Shown: one piece after another, positions 1 to 9,906 of the stretch
Position numbering within the stretch: the first letter of the stretch is position 1
Layout of the letters: every line of letters begins with the position of its first letter
Assembly: GCA_013368375.1 (NCBI GenBank)
Contig: JAACJP010000008.1
Location: 682,001 to 746,000 of the forward strand
Direction of reading: 5' to 3'
Source of the DNA: Tricholomella constricta
Lineage: Eukaryota; Basidiomycota; Agaricomycetes; Agaricales; Lyophyllaceae
DNA: 64,000 nucleotides
Notes under the pieces: model-generated
What the model was told of the DNA's origin: nothing
Seen by the model: the letters and a program-made list of their open reading frames with translations, nothing else
Database searches by the model: none
Program-made: the position numbers and the translations under genes

Positions 1-181
1 CTTTTCAGGTATGTGAAGGGATGTCGTTGAACCATTGGTGGAGGGGGTCATCGGGGAAACTATTGATAACGACGAAGTGGACGCCGTTGACGCGCTGCGC
101 ATGCGTTGAGAAACGCCAAGCGAATTCGCCTCCCTAGGGCCTCGCAGGGGTGAACGGCTTCGCGCGTTTCGCGTAGGGAGT

Positions 182-690
182 CTACTTGAGGATGGAGCAG
201 CGCTGCCAAGGCTGGGTCCGAGTTTGGTATTGATTTTGAGTTGCTTCGGATACATGATTAGAAGCACTGGTATATTCTTGGGGGATCACTGAAAAGACAA
301 TGAGATGTATTTCGAGGCTAGAAGGGCCGTAGATGCCAGAACGGCCGCAGATGCCAGAAGTATTAAAAGACGTACCTGCGCGTGCGTAGGTATATCTTCC
401 TGTGACAATGGTCCAGCAAATGAAATCAGTAGTAATGGCGGCCAAAATAAGACCTAGAGGGATGAAATTGGAAAGTCCGGATGGGTCGTACAGATATGGC
501 GGGTATGTTATGGCGAGCGCTCGCGTCCAAGAGAATTGGTAATTCGACGCAAAGCGGGGCGGTTGGTATGAGATACAATGGCGTCCAGAGGAGCTTGCTG
601 GAGCTGGTGACCTAGAAGAATGAAGGCGAAGAGAAGAAAAGGTACAGAAGGACCATGGAAAGCAGTGGTCGGCAGGAACACGCTCTGCTG
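182..690 (-). CDS. Unidentified membrane-protein-like gene, C-terminal exons
   Basis: The last two exons look coding. One runs down to about 375 with a hydrophobic stretch (NFIPLGLILAAITTDFICW). A donor GTACGT follows, then a roughly 75-nt intron ending TTTTCAG near 300, and a polar tail ending QRCSILK and a stop at 182. The upstream part is puzzling. A second frame (about 508-690) reads like a membrane segment (VPFLLFAFILLGHQLQQAP), but it stops just where the good frame begins, and no plausible intron fits between them. This could mean a frameshift, a pseudogene or a misread 5' exon. I cannot name the family and found no clear start codon. Confidence 0.35.
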
Positions 691-907
691 AGGGCAATTA
701 TCGCCCACACCTTCCAGGTTTAACCTGACAAAATAACAACAAACACTGTTCCATCACCCCCGGCGCGGCGCGCGCCAAGCCCTTACTGCATTTAAGTATC
801 GAACAGGTGGAATCAAGATGGCTGGAATTGGTCTAGTGCTTGATACAAAGTGTGATGTTTTTCTGATGTCTTTCGGAGCCTTCGTGTCTCCTATTCCATC
901 ACATACT

Positions 908-1572
908 TACAGTCATTAAGCGGTCAGTGGGACACCATCACTCAGTGGGACAGTAGGTAATTTTGAGAGATCGGCTTCATTCCTGCACCTATAACCTTCC
1001 ACATATATTTATATGTACCTAACACATATTTATCTACCTTGAGAAAGTTATTCCGTAACAACTGCAAGTACAGGAAACTGATCTGTGGTCAATTTGAATG
1101 TGTTCAGCCTGTATCAGCATATTTAAGAAAGCTTGTCTCAGAATTCAAGCTGGACAATCATGTATATAGATATACCAATGCAGCCAGGCATTGTTTTCAC
1201 TGAAGAATATCTCTGTAGCTCTCAAATTGAAAGTCGACGAGGAGGAGGGAAACTTAGATAACGGTGGCGTGTCACATCACGCATTGAATCGAGACGTGGT
1301 TGGGTGAGATGGAGGATCGATCCTAATATGGCCTTGATCCGGGCGTGATGTGACGGCGTCCCACTGAGCGATATTTCTCCTGATAAGCACTTTTTCTACT
1401 GATTGTCATACAGCTATGGCAACTCTCAATGGATTTGCCTAGAAATATGTTGGAATGCAAGTTCTGTATATAGAATCTTGTGTGATATACTCCGATTATG
1501 TCAGAAGTCACCGGAAACAATTTTATTGCCTTGCAAAGATTTGGGTGTCCCACTGACCGCTTAATGACTGTA
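908..1572. mobile_element. Tc1/mariner-type MITE with TA target duplication
   Basis: A 27-bp perfect terminal inverted repeat occupies 910-936 and 1544-1570. It begins CAGTCATTAAGCGGTCAG. The element is 661 bp and is bounded by TA at 908-909 and TA at 1571-1572. A CAGT terminus plus TA duplication is the hallmark of Tc1/mariner (pogo/Fot1-like) elements. There is no transposase frame, so it is non-autonomous. Inside, a 12-bp perfect hairpin pairs 1271-1282 with 1343-1354, and an 11-bp inverted pair (CTCAGTGGGAC) sits at 941-951 and 1358-1368 and repeats part of the terminal sequence. Perfect terminal repeats suggest a fairly recent insertion. Confidence 0.85.
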
Positions 1573-1823
1573 GTTCATCATGTTCCGTGGTGTATGTTAA
1601 ATCTTCACGCTCATTGCTGTGTAGTATCGCATGATTATGATGCACCGAACGTGTTGGAGGATGGTTCGAATTTTGTATTCTCTATCTGAGAACAGACAGT
1701 TACTCTCAATGAAATGCAACGGTAATCCGAGCTCGCTGTAGTACAAGCTGCAATTGTATACTGGCCCCTCGATCATCACCCCGTCAGATTTTGCATCCGT
1801 TTTTCTTATTCAATGTATTTCAA

Positions 1824-3349
1824 ATGGACAGTGCCACTTTGGGACTTTCCGCGCCGGCCCCACCACGTGACGCGAAATTGACGACCCGCTTGACCAATGC
1901 CCACCAGCACGAATCCATCGGGCTTGTTGGCGGAATCTCTAGCAGCTCTATCCAAGTCAGCATACCAAGCAGTACGCTATTATGCCTTCCACCCTCTATG
2001 TTAGACTGACCTGGCTATAGTTTGCAGAAGTTGAGAACCAAGCTCGACAAGATGTGGCACAGGCAACCACTGACGCGCGTGAAGCACGACTCGAGCGTGA
2101 CAGAGCACTAGAGGTACTACATTCCGCTCAATTAGAGGGTCAGGGGTGGCAGAAAGAGGTTGCCAATGTCAAAGCTGCAGTGCGTGTGCAATCATCTCAG
2201 ACTTACCTTCTTGCTAACTTGACATGTATAGCTAAAGCAGGCCGAGATATCCGTAGGTCATCTCTCGAAGACCCTTGTATGTCTGCTTGACGTGTCATTG
2301 TGCGCTTCAGATTTCACATCACAAGGAGACGATAGCGCAGCTACGTCGAGAAGCCACTCAATGGAAAGATCAATCGCGAAATTGGCAGGAGCACTTCCTG
2401 AGAGTTGAGCAGGAACGATGCAGTCTCACGACAAGGATCGAGGAATTGGTGGCCGAAAGGCTTCAAGTGAGTGTAGTTCGACTTCACCTCCCACCTTCAC
2501 GAACCCTTACATACACCTGTATCAGTGCACCCCCTTTACCCCTCATCAGCCCACTGTGGACCTAATTGACTCAGCGCCATTGTCCTCAGAAAATCAAACT
2601 TCCGCATCTTCGCCCAATCAACCTCCTGCCTATATGTCTGCGTTTCCAGTCAGCCCACCAGATGTCGATTCAACATCTACCAGTATCAGTGCTCACAAAC
2701 CTAATCGAACCCAAACCAAGCCCTCCAAGGTTAACAAGCATAAAGATTTCTTGCCAGCTAGACCAATCTCTGCGATTGAATTAGAAAGGTCAGGGACACA
2801 AACCCCTCGAAAGCGCAAAACTTCCCCTCGAAGTCCAACACGGCACATATCCCGTTCGACAGTTGTTCGGCGGGTGCAAGCGGTGATACGCGTGAAGCAG
2901 GAAGAATCCGACGACGAATCTGGGAGTTTGGAGCCGGAAGACAACACTGAGCTTGATGTCACGACAACGAAGACCAAGCGGCCCCTACATCGAACGCAGA
3001 GAGTGGTGCCGGACGGCGACGAACATGTCACGGGCGACGACAGTGATTACGCACCTATCTCCAGTGATCATTCATACGAAGATGAAGGCGAACAAGGCCA
3101 GCTAGACGAGGAAGACGACGAGCTGATGCTGGGCGGAAAGGTTAGTAACATTCATCATCCTTGAATAAATTGTCGTCTAATGTGTCGTAGGAGAACCATC
3201 GTGAAACATATAATTCACGCGTCAATTCCTTGAAGAACGCCTCTCACTCGGCAGGGGAATCCTTGTCATCATCACCCCGCAAGAAACGCAAATTCACTGG
3301 TCCAAAGGGGCGCGATCAGCCTTCGGCGCGAAGAACTTTCCGTCCCTGA
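1824..3349 (+). CDS. Coiled-coil protein of unknown function
   Basis: Six exons read cleanly: 1824-1955, 2021-2179, 2232-2252, 2311-2466, about 2550-3140 (an acceptor giving a start at 2526 also keeps frame) and 3191-3349, about 405 aa. The 7-codon third exon (LKQAEIS) is needed to keep the frame. The N-terminal half is charged and helical (REATQWKDQSRNWQEHFLRV), predicting a coiled coil. The C-terminal half is low complexity and Ser/Pro/acidic-rich with basic patches (PRKRKTSP, SPRKKRKF) that resemble nuclear localisation signals. It resembles uncharacterised basidiomycete proteins I have a general impression of. I infer a nuclear scaffold-like role at most; the function is unknown. ATG 1824 is the first start that opens the frame. 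Confidence 0.75.
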
Positions 3350-3530
3350 ATCCACTTTGAAGTTACTTGTCATGAACTCAACGATATTCCCTCCTCGATT
3401 CCATGTACTCTTAGCTTGTAAAGGTTGATACAACACGGCAGTGCGCTACACACCGAGTTCATATACATCCCGTGTAATAAATGAAATTAGTACAGTCAGA
3501 TGGCAACCACATATTGTTCAATTTAGTGGT

Positions 3531-5293
3531 TCACATCATTTTGCCCCCAAAGCCAGCAGACCCACTGGCTCCTGATTTCTTGATGGCACGAGTGGTCGCG
3601 AAGAGAATTCCATCGAGCAGAGAAGCGACAGTCAGGACTCCTCCGACGATGGCGCATGTCCTGATGATTTGCCACTCAAAACGGAGTTCCAGGGTAGGTG
3701 GCGGGGACTTACGATGTAACGAAATGGGCAAAGGCTTGTCGTGTATCGGAGTGCACCACAAGGATTGGCGAGATCTCGAAGTTGAAGAATGCGCCTGGAA
3801 GGACATCCTCATGAGCATTGAATATAATACCCCGAAAATTATATACCTGGCACGCCGTTGACACCGTGTTGCACCTGGATTCCTTGTGGTGTATCAGACT
3901 GACTTCCCTGAGTCAGGTCTCGTTCGAAGGATGTTGCGCTGTATTGATGCGTATTCACCTAGCGATTAGAAAGAACAGTGAGCATTTCAGATGATAGAAA
4001 AATTCAGAGAACGTACGATATGTCCGTCAGCAGTGCGGAATTGGGTCGATACAACTTTGAGGAAGTATTGGAACATATACTGAGCTTTGCTGGTCTAACC
4101 CCCCCCTTTTGATTTAGGCACGCCTGAATTTGTATTTGGAGTACGTACCCGGCCTTGAGTATTGTCCAGTGGATCCGCAGCTATACCCAATCTCTTCTTC
4201 ATGGCCTTACCTGCTTCGGCCTTCCAATAATCGTACTCGTCGTCGCCTGCACGAATGAACTGTTGGCTACCAAATCTAAGAAATAGAGAACTGTGATGTA
4301 CCTTCAAATGCAAAGTGATGAATCACATGAGAGAAGTCATGACGAGTGCCGTCATCGCGAAGGTATGGGACCAACTCGTACATATTCCGCGAGTTTGTTT
4401 GGAATGACCGGCCAGGGGAAAGATGAATGTTTCCAATAACCTTGTTTACGCGGATGCGCCCAGAGATGTTGCACCCCTCGTTCGTCTGCTCCCTCAACTT
4501 TTCTGCCCAGCCCTCATCCTTGCACTATAGAAACAAGGAGGTTGAATTACGATCCCAAAAAGGAAATGAGGAGAAAATCCTGGACCTGTTCGATAGCGTC
4601 GGGATTGGAGAAGCTCCAGCCCCGGTTCACATACGATGTGCGGACTTCCTCGCAGGTGTTGCAGCACCCGCTCTTTGGCTCTAACCCACCATAGCAGGAG
4701 CCACAGTATCCATCTCCCTTCACATCGTTCATTTTGTCGATGTCGTTTCGCAATTCTGCGCTGAACGAGTTTGGCACCATACTACCTTGTTCATCCAATC
4801 GGACTTTCAAAACGTTATGTGAAAGATCCCGTTGCAGCTCCCCACTGATGTCCATAACGTCCAAACTGAGAACTGCACAAAAAATAATCGTTATTAAGCT
4901 ACACGATTCGTAAAACGGAGAACTGACGATAGCACGGGACCCTTGGGAACGTTACATTCAAATTGACGGTCAATTTCTCCCCTCGACTCTTGTCGACAAC
5001 AATGGATGTGTCGATAGTGATCTTCCGGTAGTCGATAAATTCCATCGTGGTGAATGCCAGGATAATTGCGGCCGATATTATAGTCACTGTCGTGATTCCC
5101 TGTCAGCGTCGATCGACGTGCTCTATGCAGGTGCTCACAGAAAGCACCCGTCCGCGTCTTGACCTTCACATCCTCCGTGGTCTTTAAGGATTAGGATTGA
5201 GCAGCATGAGTCCGAGCATTATGACAACGTGTCAGAACATACCTTGCCAAACGCATCAACGCCCTTGAGGCCGCCAAATAAACCTTTCGCCAT
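3531..5293 (-). CDS. ERV46: ERV46/ERGIC3-type ER-Golgi cargo receptor
   Basis: This is a multi-exon gene starting MAKGLFGGLKGVDAFGK at 5293. An N-terminal membrane segment (VISAAIILAFTTMEFIDY) is followed by a lumenal domain with the family's cysteine cluster (GYCGSCYGG, then GCCNTCEEVR). Next come NRGWSFSNPDAIEQ, INxH-like GNIHLSPGRSF and a second C-terminal membrane segment (CAIVGGVLTVASLLDGILF). It ends with a short cytosolic tail finishing FGGKMM. Erv46 pairs with Erv41 and cycles between ER and Golgi in COPII/COPI vesicles to retrieve or package cargo. The gene seems intact, with several short introns; the exact junctions in 3850-4300 are less certain. Spacing to VPS45 upstream is about 300 bp on the same strand. 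Confidence 0.93.
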
Positions 5294-5601
5294 CGTAACG
5301 TGAAGCAAGCCCGAGCTTGGGTGACCTTAGAAGGCAACGAGAGAATTGAACCCAGAAATCGAGAGAAAGCAGAAAAACCGAGGAGTGGATGGAGTATAAG
5401 AATTGCCGTCGCGTGATCTCCGTCAACGTGTCACCTCCCAATCACCTCCGGACCGCGGTAGTCGTACACGTGCGATCAGCCGAAAACCGGACTTTCTCCC
5501 AGGTTTGAGCGCAAACACGTATGCGTGACAAGCACAATAACTTAAGGCCACTGAGAACTTGGAGTACTGTACGAAGAAAACATTAGATGCAAGGAAAAAA
5601 A
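5294..5601. other. Intergenic spacer between ERV46 and VPS45
   Basis: About 308 bp between two minus-strand genes. It holds the presumed ERV46 promoter/5' UTR and VPS45 3' end. I see no RNA gene or repeat in it. Confidence 0.6.
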
Positions 5602-8081
5602 CTATTGTATCGCTATTCGATCAACACCCTGCTTGACTTTGTCAATCAAGCTCAGCACGCCGTCCCGAATACCGTCCGCCTGGACGCCCACACCCTCTCC
5701 ACTCGACCTGAATACGCCTGAGCCACCCGGCCCACCTAAGCTTAGATTAACGCCACCAAGATTCAGATTCAGTGCCGGAGCATTTGATGCTGATTCCGGA
5801 GGAGGTTCGTAAACCGAAGACGGGAAGGAGGTTGCAGCTGAGCGAATCATTTCGAAGTATCTGAATATAGGTGTAAGCATCAGTATTTATGATGAATCGT
5901 CGACATACGAGGAGGAGTTGTGAACACAAGTGCCACCAAGGAGTAACCGTGTACCTGCGGCATTCTGCACTCCGCCGTTCGATGCAGCGACAGGATCTTG
6001 GTTAAAAAGAGCTACAGTACGCGCTTCTTCGTACGTCGCCCCGCCGATCATGAAAATGATGACGTCTTGTGGCCTGTCAAGAGAGATTCAGGTGTTATCT
6101 ATCAATGCCCTGAAGGCAACCTACCTCTGTAATCCAGCATTCACCCCAGGAGCTTCGACAAAGGGATAGCTAGCCTCCTTCATTCTGCCCTTAAAAAGAT
6201 GCTCAAGGGTTTGCGATAGATGCGGTGTGTGCTGTGTGTATACGTTTTCTACTCCCTAATAACCGAAGATTGTGAGTAATTGATGTTGATAGACTGAGAC
6301 GTCTGCTTGTTTACCTTGAGACCCTTCAGCGCAGATCGGCCTTTAGCAAGCAGCGATTCAGTGGAAAAGAGATCATCTTGGCGTTGATCGGCGCCAGCAA
6401 TATTTAGGAATACATATACAAGCTTTGCGAGATGTCAGGTTCTAAGTCGTTCTAAGAGGGAGGAGAATCGTACCCTAGCATCCTCTCGAGGTACACCATT
6501 CGCCAACAGGAGATTGATAAGGGTTGCAATGTTACTTGTTTGAGTCTTCTGGTATCTCAAGGCAAACAAAATGACGAGGCGAAGCTTGTTCCAAGCTGGC
6601 ACACCAGAATCGGTGATAATTGTTTGTACGCTCTGATGGTGAACAATCAGACGGGCAATAATTCGGGATACAGAAACGGCTCACTTTGAAATCGGCGCCT
6701 GAGCTGGTGGCAAGACCCTGCTCAACCTCTCCAACCTCAAGAAGCTTGTCCCTCCCGACAAGCCTACTGAGCTCGCCAACCAATGCGACATGCTTGCTAA
6801 CGTTCCCTCCCAGCTTCCTAAATTCAGGGTAATCCTCCACAAATTTCTTCATATCTGAAATGGAATTGATGGAAGAAGGGGAGTGCGCCATAGAGCGTGA
6901 CTGGTAGGATTGCACATAATTCTTGAGGGACGTTCCTAGATCGCCAAAAGTGGCAAGGTGATGTGCTTGGAAAAATGGATCGGTGTTGGTGGTAAGAAGT
7001 ATCTCCTGAAGATGTGGCTTAGTATACAGATGTGTAGTTGCAGGCAAATATCGATTACCGACAACTCAGGCCTGATATCAGGTACCATAGTCAAGTCTAC
7101 TCGACCATTTTGAATGCCGAGAAGTTCATGAACCATGGCTTGATAAGTCCACTGGGACAGTAGGGGGGTGACGGGGTCGTTCCTCCGATCCAGAATCAAA
7201 AGCAGGGGAGGTACTTGCGTGAGCCGAAAGTCAAACAGTGTAGATTCTGATCGTGTTCGGTGCTAGGCAGAGAGTATGAGTTCCAAAAGCCCCAGCGGGT
7301 GGTCTCACGTACTTGTATCTCCACTGCAAGCTTTTTGGACATCCCACTCATCCTCTCGTATCGAATAACGGGTTTCTTTTTTAAACTCAACAAGACGGCC
7401 GTGATTCCCTGAACAGCATGTTCGAGGGCTTTATTGTCCCAGGTGTTGGGAGTCGACCCATATAGAGGCTTCGAAGAAGTCGGGATGTGATTCAGAGAGA
7501 ACAAACATGGCAGCAGCGGGGTGTAATCCGCGAAGTATTCCTTGGGAGGAAGTTCTTAACCTCCGAATGAGCACAACATGTTGTGAGGCGTACCTGTACT
7601 TCTTTTACAACCTCATATTCATCAACCTCGGCGAGCCTTTCAATAGCTGTCTTGCTCAATATGTTGCTGAAGTCTATAAAGGGTAAGTCTTGATTCAAAA
7701 TATTCCACCGGGGTCCAAAGATTCACCAACTGACACAGGTAATACTCTCCATACTTTGGCTCACTTAGCTCCGCCTCTAGAGCCGCTAGACTGTCTTCGT
7801 TGTTCTGAAGAAAACACACGCATTTCATATGAGGCAACCGGTCTCGTTTCTTGTTGTCTATACGGTCTGTTAGATAGACTTGGTGGGAAAGGAGGGTCGA
7901 CTGAGTCGCTGCCAAAGATACGATTGGCGTCTTGCGAATGATATAACTTCTTGTAAGTATATGCAATGTTATTAAAGAGAAGACCCCGCACCGTATGTGA
8001 GTCCAGCAGAAGCACCTTCATGGCCGAAGGTGTTGAGATAAGTTTCGTGACATATGTCTCCACTGCCTTCACTACGTCCAT
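5602..8081 (-). CDS. VPS45: Vacuolar protein sorting-associated protein 45 (Sec1/Munc18 family)
   Basis: The reading starts [15 protein letters not shown] at 8081 and matches SM-protein architecture. An N-terminal SNARE-binding domain ([10 protein letters not shown], then [20 protein letters not shown]) leads into [22 protein letters not shown] and the signature [20 protein letters not shown]. The helical part follows with [17 protein letters not shown], and the C-terminal conserved stretch is [17 protein letters not shown]. Vps45 binds the syntaxin Tlg2/Pep12-type SNAREs and promotes fusion at the trans-Golgi/endosome. One junction (about 7735-7680) uses donor GTCAGT so that YYLYFSN reads through. 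The C-terminal tail is Gly/Ser/Pro-rich and poorly conserved. It is divergent from the GSKIP-domain gene across a 318-bp spacer. Confidence 0.93.
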
Positions 8082-8399
8082 CGCACCCTGCGCTTCGAGT
8101 TCCTTGGGATATTGTTCTGTGAGCGAGGACTATCTGTCGGAGCGTGGTGGCCACTCAGTGTGAATGTATGTGGTTGATTTGTTGCCAGTAAGCCTATCGG
8201 TGGCTGAGACGAGTCGGAAATACGGTAATGACCACGTGATGTATGAAGGCGTCGAGACTCGGCCCGCGCTCACCCGGCCTACTCACTGGCAGTCACTCAC
8301 TTCTCGATTGACCTCGCACTTAGGCGCATCGTGTACAAACTATACTGGCCTTGTATCACCGCACTTTCTACCCTGCTGTACATATTAGGTCGGACTTGG
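8082..8399. promoter_or_regulatory. Shared divergent promoter, VPS45 / GSKIP-domain gene
   Basis: A 318-bp spacer separates two start codons on opposite strands, so both core promoters must lie here. I found no clear TATA box. GC-rich tracts are visible near 8260-8300. Confidence 0.5.
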
Positions 8400-8853
8400 A
8401 TGTGTTCAGCTCACCCCTCCAATTTCTATGCCGATGAACTGCGCCGGACGTTATCAGAGCAGTCATTCGGCATCCAGTCATTCACCATCACCACAACGAA
8501 CTCGTCTCAGGCGACGGCCTCCGTAAAACTTCTAGAGGGCTTCGAAATAACATTGAAGCTTACGATAAGAGGCTACGCTGTAAGAACAATGGCAATCAGC
8601 ATGGACGTACTTTTAAATCACCTCTCAGATCGAGTCAGACAAGCGGACACGCAAGAAAGAAGATGAAACTGACTTTGAGTCTGTCGAGAACCTTCTTCAA
8701 TCGGTTAGTCACCTCTATGAGAGGAAGCGGCACGAGGCTTGGGTGAAGGAACTTGAGAAGTTGCAATCTGTTAATTTGGTGAGATCCAGTGCTCTGTAAA
8801 TTCCATTGACTCGACCCAAAGTCATACTTCTACAGGAGGTTTGCTCTACATGA
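8400..8853 (+). CDS. Small GSKIP-domain protein
   Basis: Three exons (8400-8579, 8629-8778, 8836-8853) give 115 aa. The core reads FYADELRRTLSEQSFGIQSF, then LLEGFEITLKLTIRGYA, then FESVENLLQSVSHLYERKR and a basic end. This resembles the GSKIP fold: a short beta-rich unit ending in a 'hETvysLLdtlSp.Y' type helix. GSKIP binds GSK3-beta (and PKA in animals), and the same domain occurs near the N terminus of CLU proteins. Here it stands alone. The start MCSAHPS is the first in-frame ATG after an upstream stop. The gene converges with the OGFr-domain gene, whose stop is 126 bp downstream. The family call is from motif resemblance only. Confidence 0.65.
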
Positions 8854-8979
8854 ACGCGGAGCTCGTCATCCCTGGGAGTTACCAAGATATACTAGTCTTG
8901 TCCTATCTGCCGTCTCTGTGGTGGTATCCGGCTGCTCAGACTACCCAGCATTGTCCGCCTTTTCGTCTGCATCATACAC

Positions 8980-9906
8980 CTATTCTGCTGCATCGTCTGA
9001 CTGTTCTGACACCTTTTCCGACCTACTCATCGCTTCTCTATACATGTCCCGTGTGAAGACGTGCTTATCATCACCGCCGCGAACTTTTCGAATCAGGTTA
9101 CCGACACGTTTCCTCTCGTCGTCGTTCCGAATGCAATTTGCCCACCACCGATCCATACTGCTGCGTATCCCAGGCGAATCGAGCTTATGTGATTCGCTTT
9201 GTTCGCAAAGTATATGCAGTAGGAACCCGATATTTAGATGTTCCAGACCAAATTCAGAGAGGCATTTCATAATTCGAGAAATGCGGAGGTTATTATGCGA
9301 TGAACCTTCGCAGCAAAATCATTGTGGCAAAATCGTAAGTCTGCGGTGTATCAAACCGAGATTAAGGACTCACGAATGAGATTATTGTATCTGGACGCAT
9401 AGTTTCGCGGCGGAAGCGAGCGGTCGACGAGGCCTGACTCGGTGGAAACGAGTCGCATTCCATAGAAGTCTAACATCATCTTATACGAGGTAATGATTCG
9501 CTCAACAATGGCGGGATCTGCCTTCATGACCTCGATCTCATGTCGCTGAAGTGGTTGAGATTCGTAATTCATTCCATACTCCTGGATCGGGAACCTATTT
9601 CAATGTGTAAATCTACCGTTTAGAGATGCCAGCGTCTTCAGGGAAGCTTACAGCCACTGTATATACCCATGCTTATGTTCGAGTTTGCCGTAATCCCCTT
9701 CCCATCTGTCGCATGAGGCGTAAGGAGTACATGAAGGACGCGATAGAGAGAGGACATCACTGCTCGTGGATCTCATCGATCAAGCGATTGTCTGGACGGC
9801 AGCGACGATTGTTGGAATAGAACTCGTAGTTAGCAGAGGCTTCAGGGTGATCTTCGCTGCGTGGATATCCTTCTAGGAATTCTCTAACGTCGCGAGGGAT
9901 TGACAT
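8980..9906 (-). CDS. Opioid growth factor receptor (OGFr) conserved-region protein
   Basis: Four exons (9761-9906, 9652-9705, 9374-9594, 8980-9305) sum to 747 nt, 248 aa. The 54-nt second exon is easy to miss. It supplies WEGDYGKLEHKHGYIQWL, joining NYEFYSNNR...IDEIHEQ to FPIQEYGMNYESQPLQRHEI. The third and fourth exons give SYKMMLDFYGMRL and SSHNNLRISRIMKCLSEFGL. This series (N-Y-F ... D..I..IH..W ... LE..H.YIQWLFP..E.GMN ... MK.D ... SY.MML.FYG ... SHN.LRI.RI.K.L.E.G) is the OGFr conserved region. In animals OGFr binds met-enkephalin; fungi lack that ligand, so the role here is unknown. The tail is acidic/Ser-rich. Confidence 0.85.
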
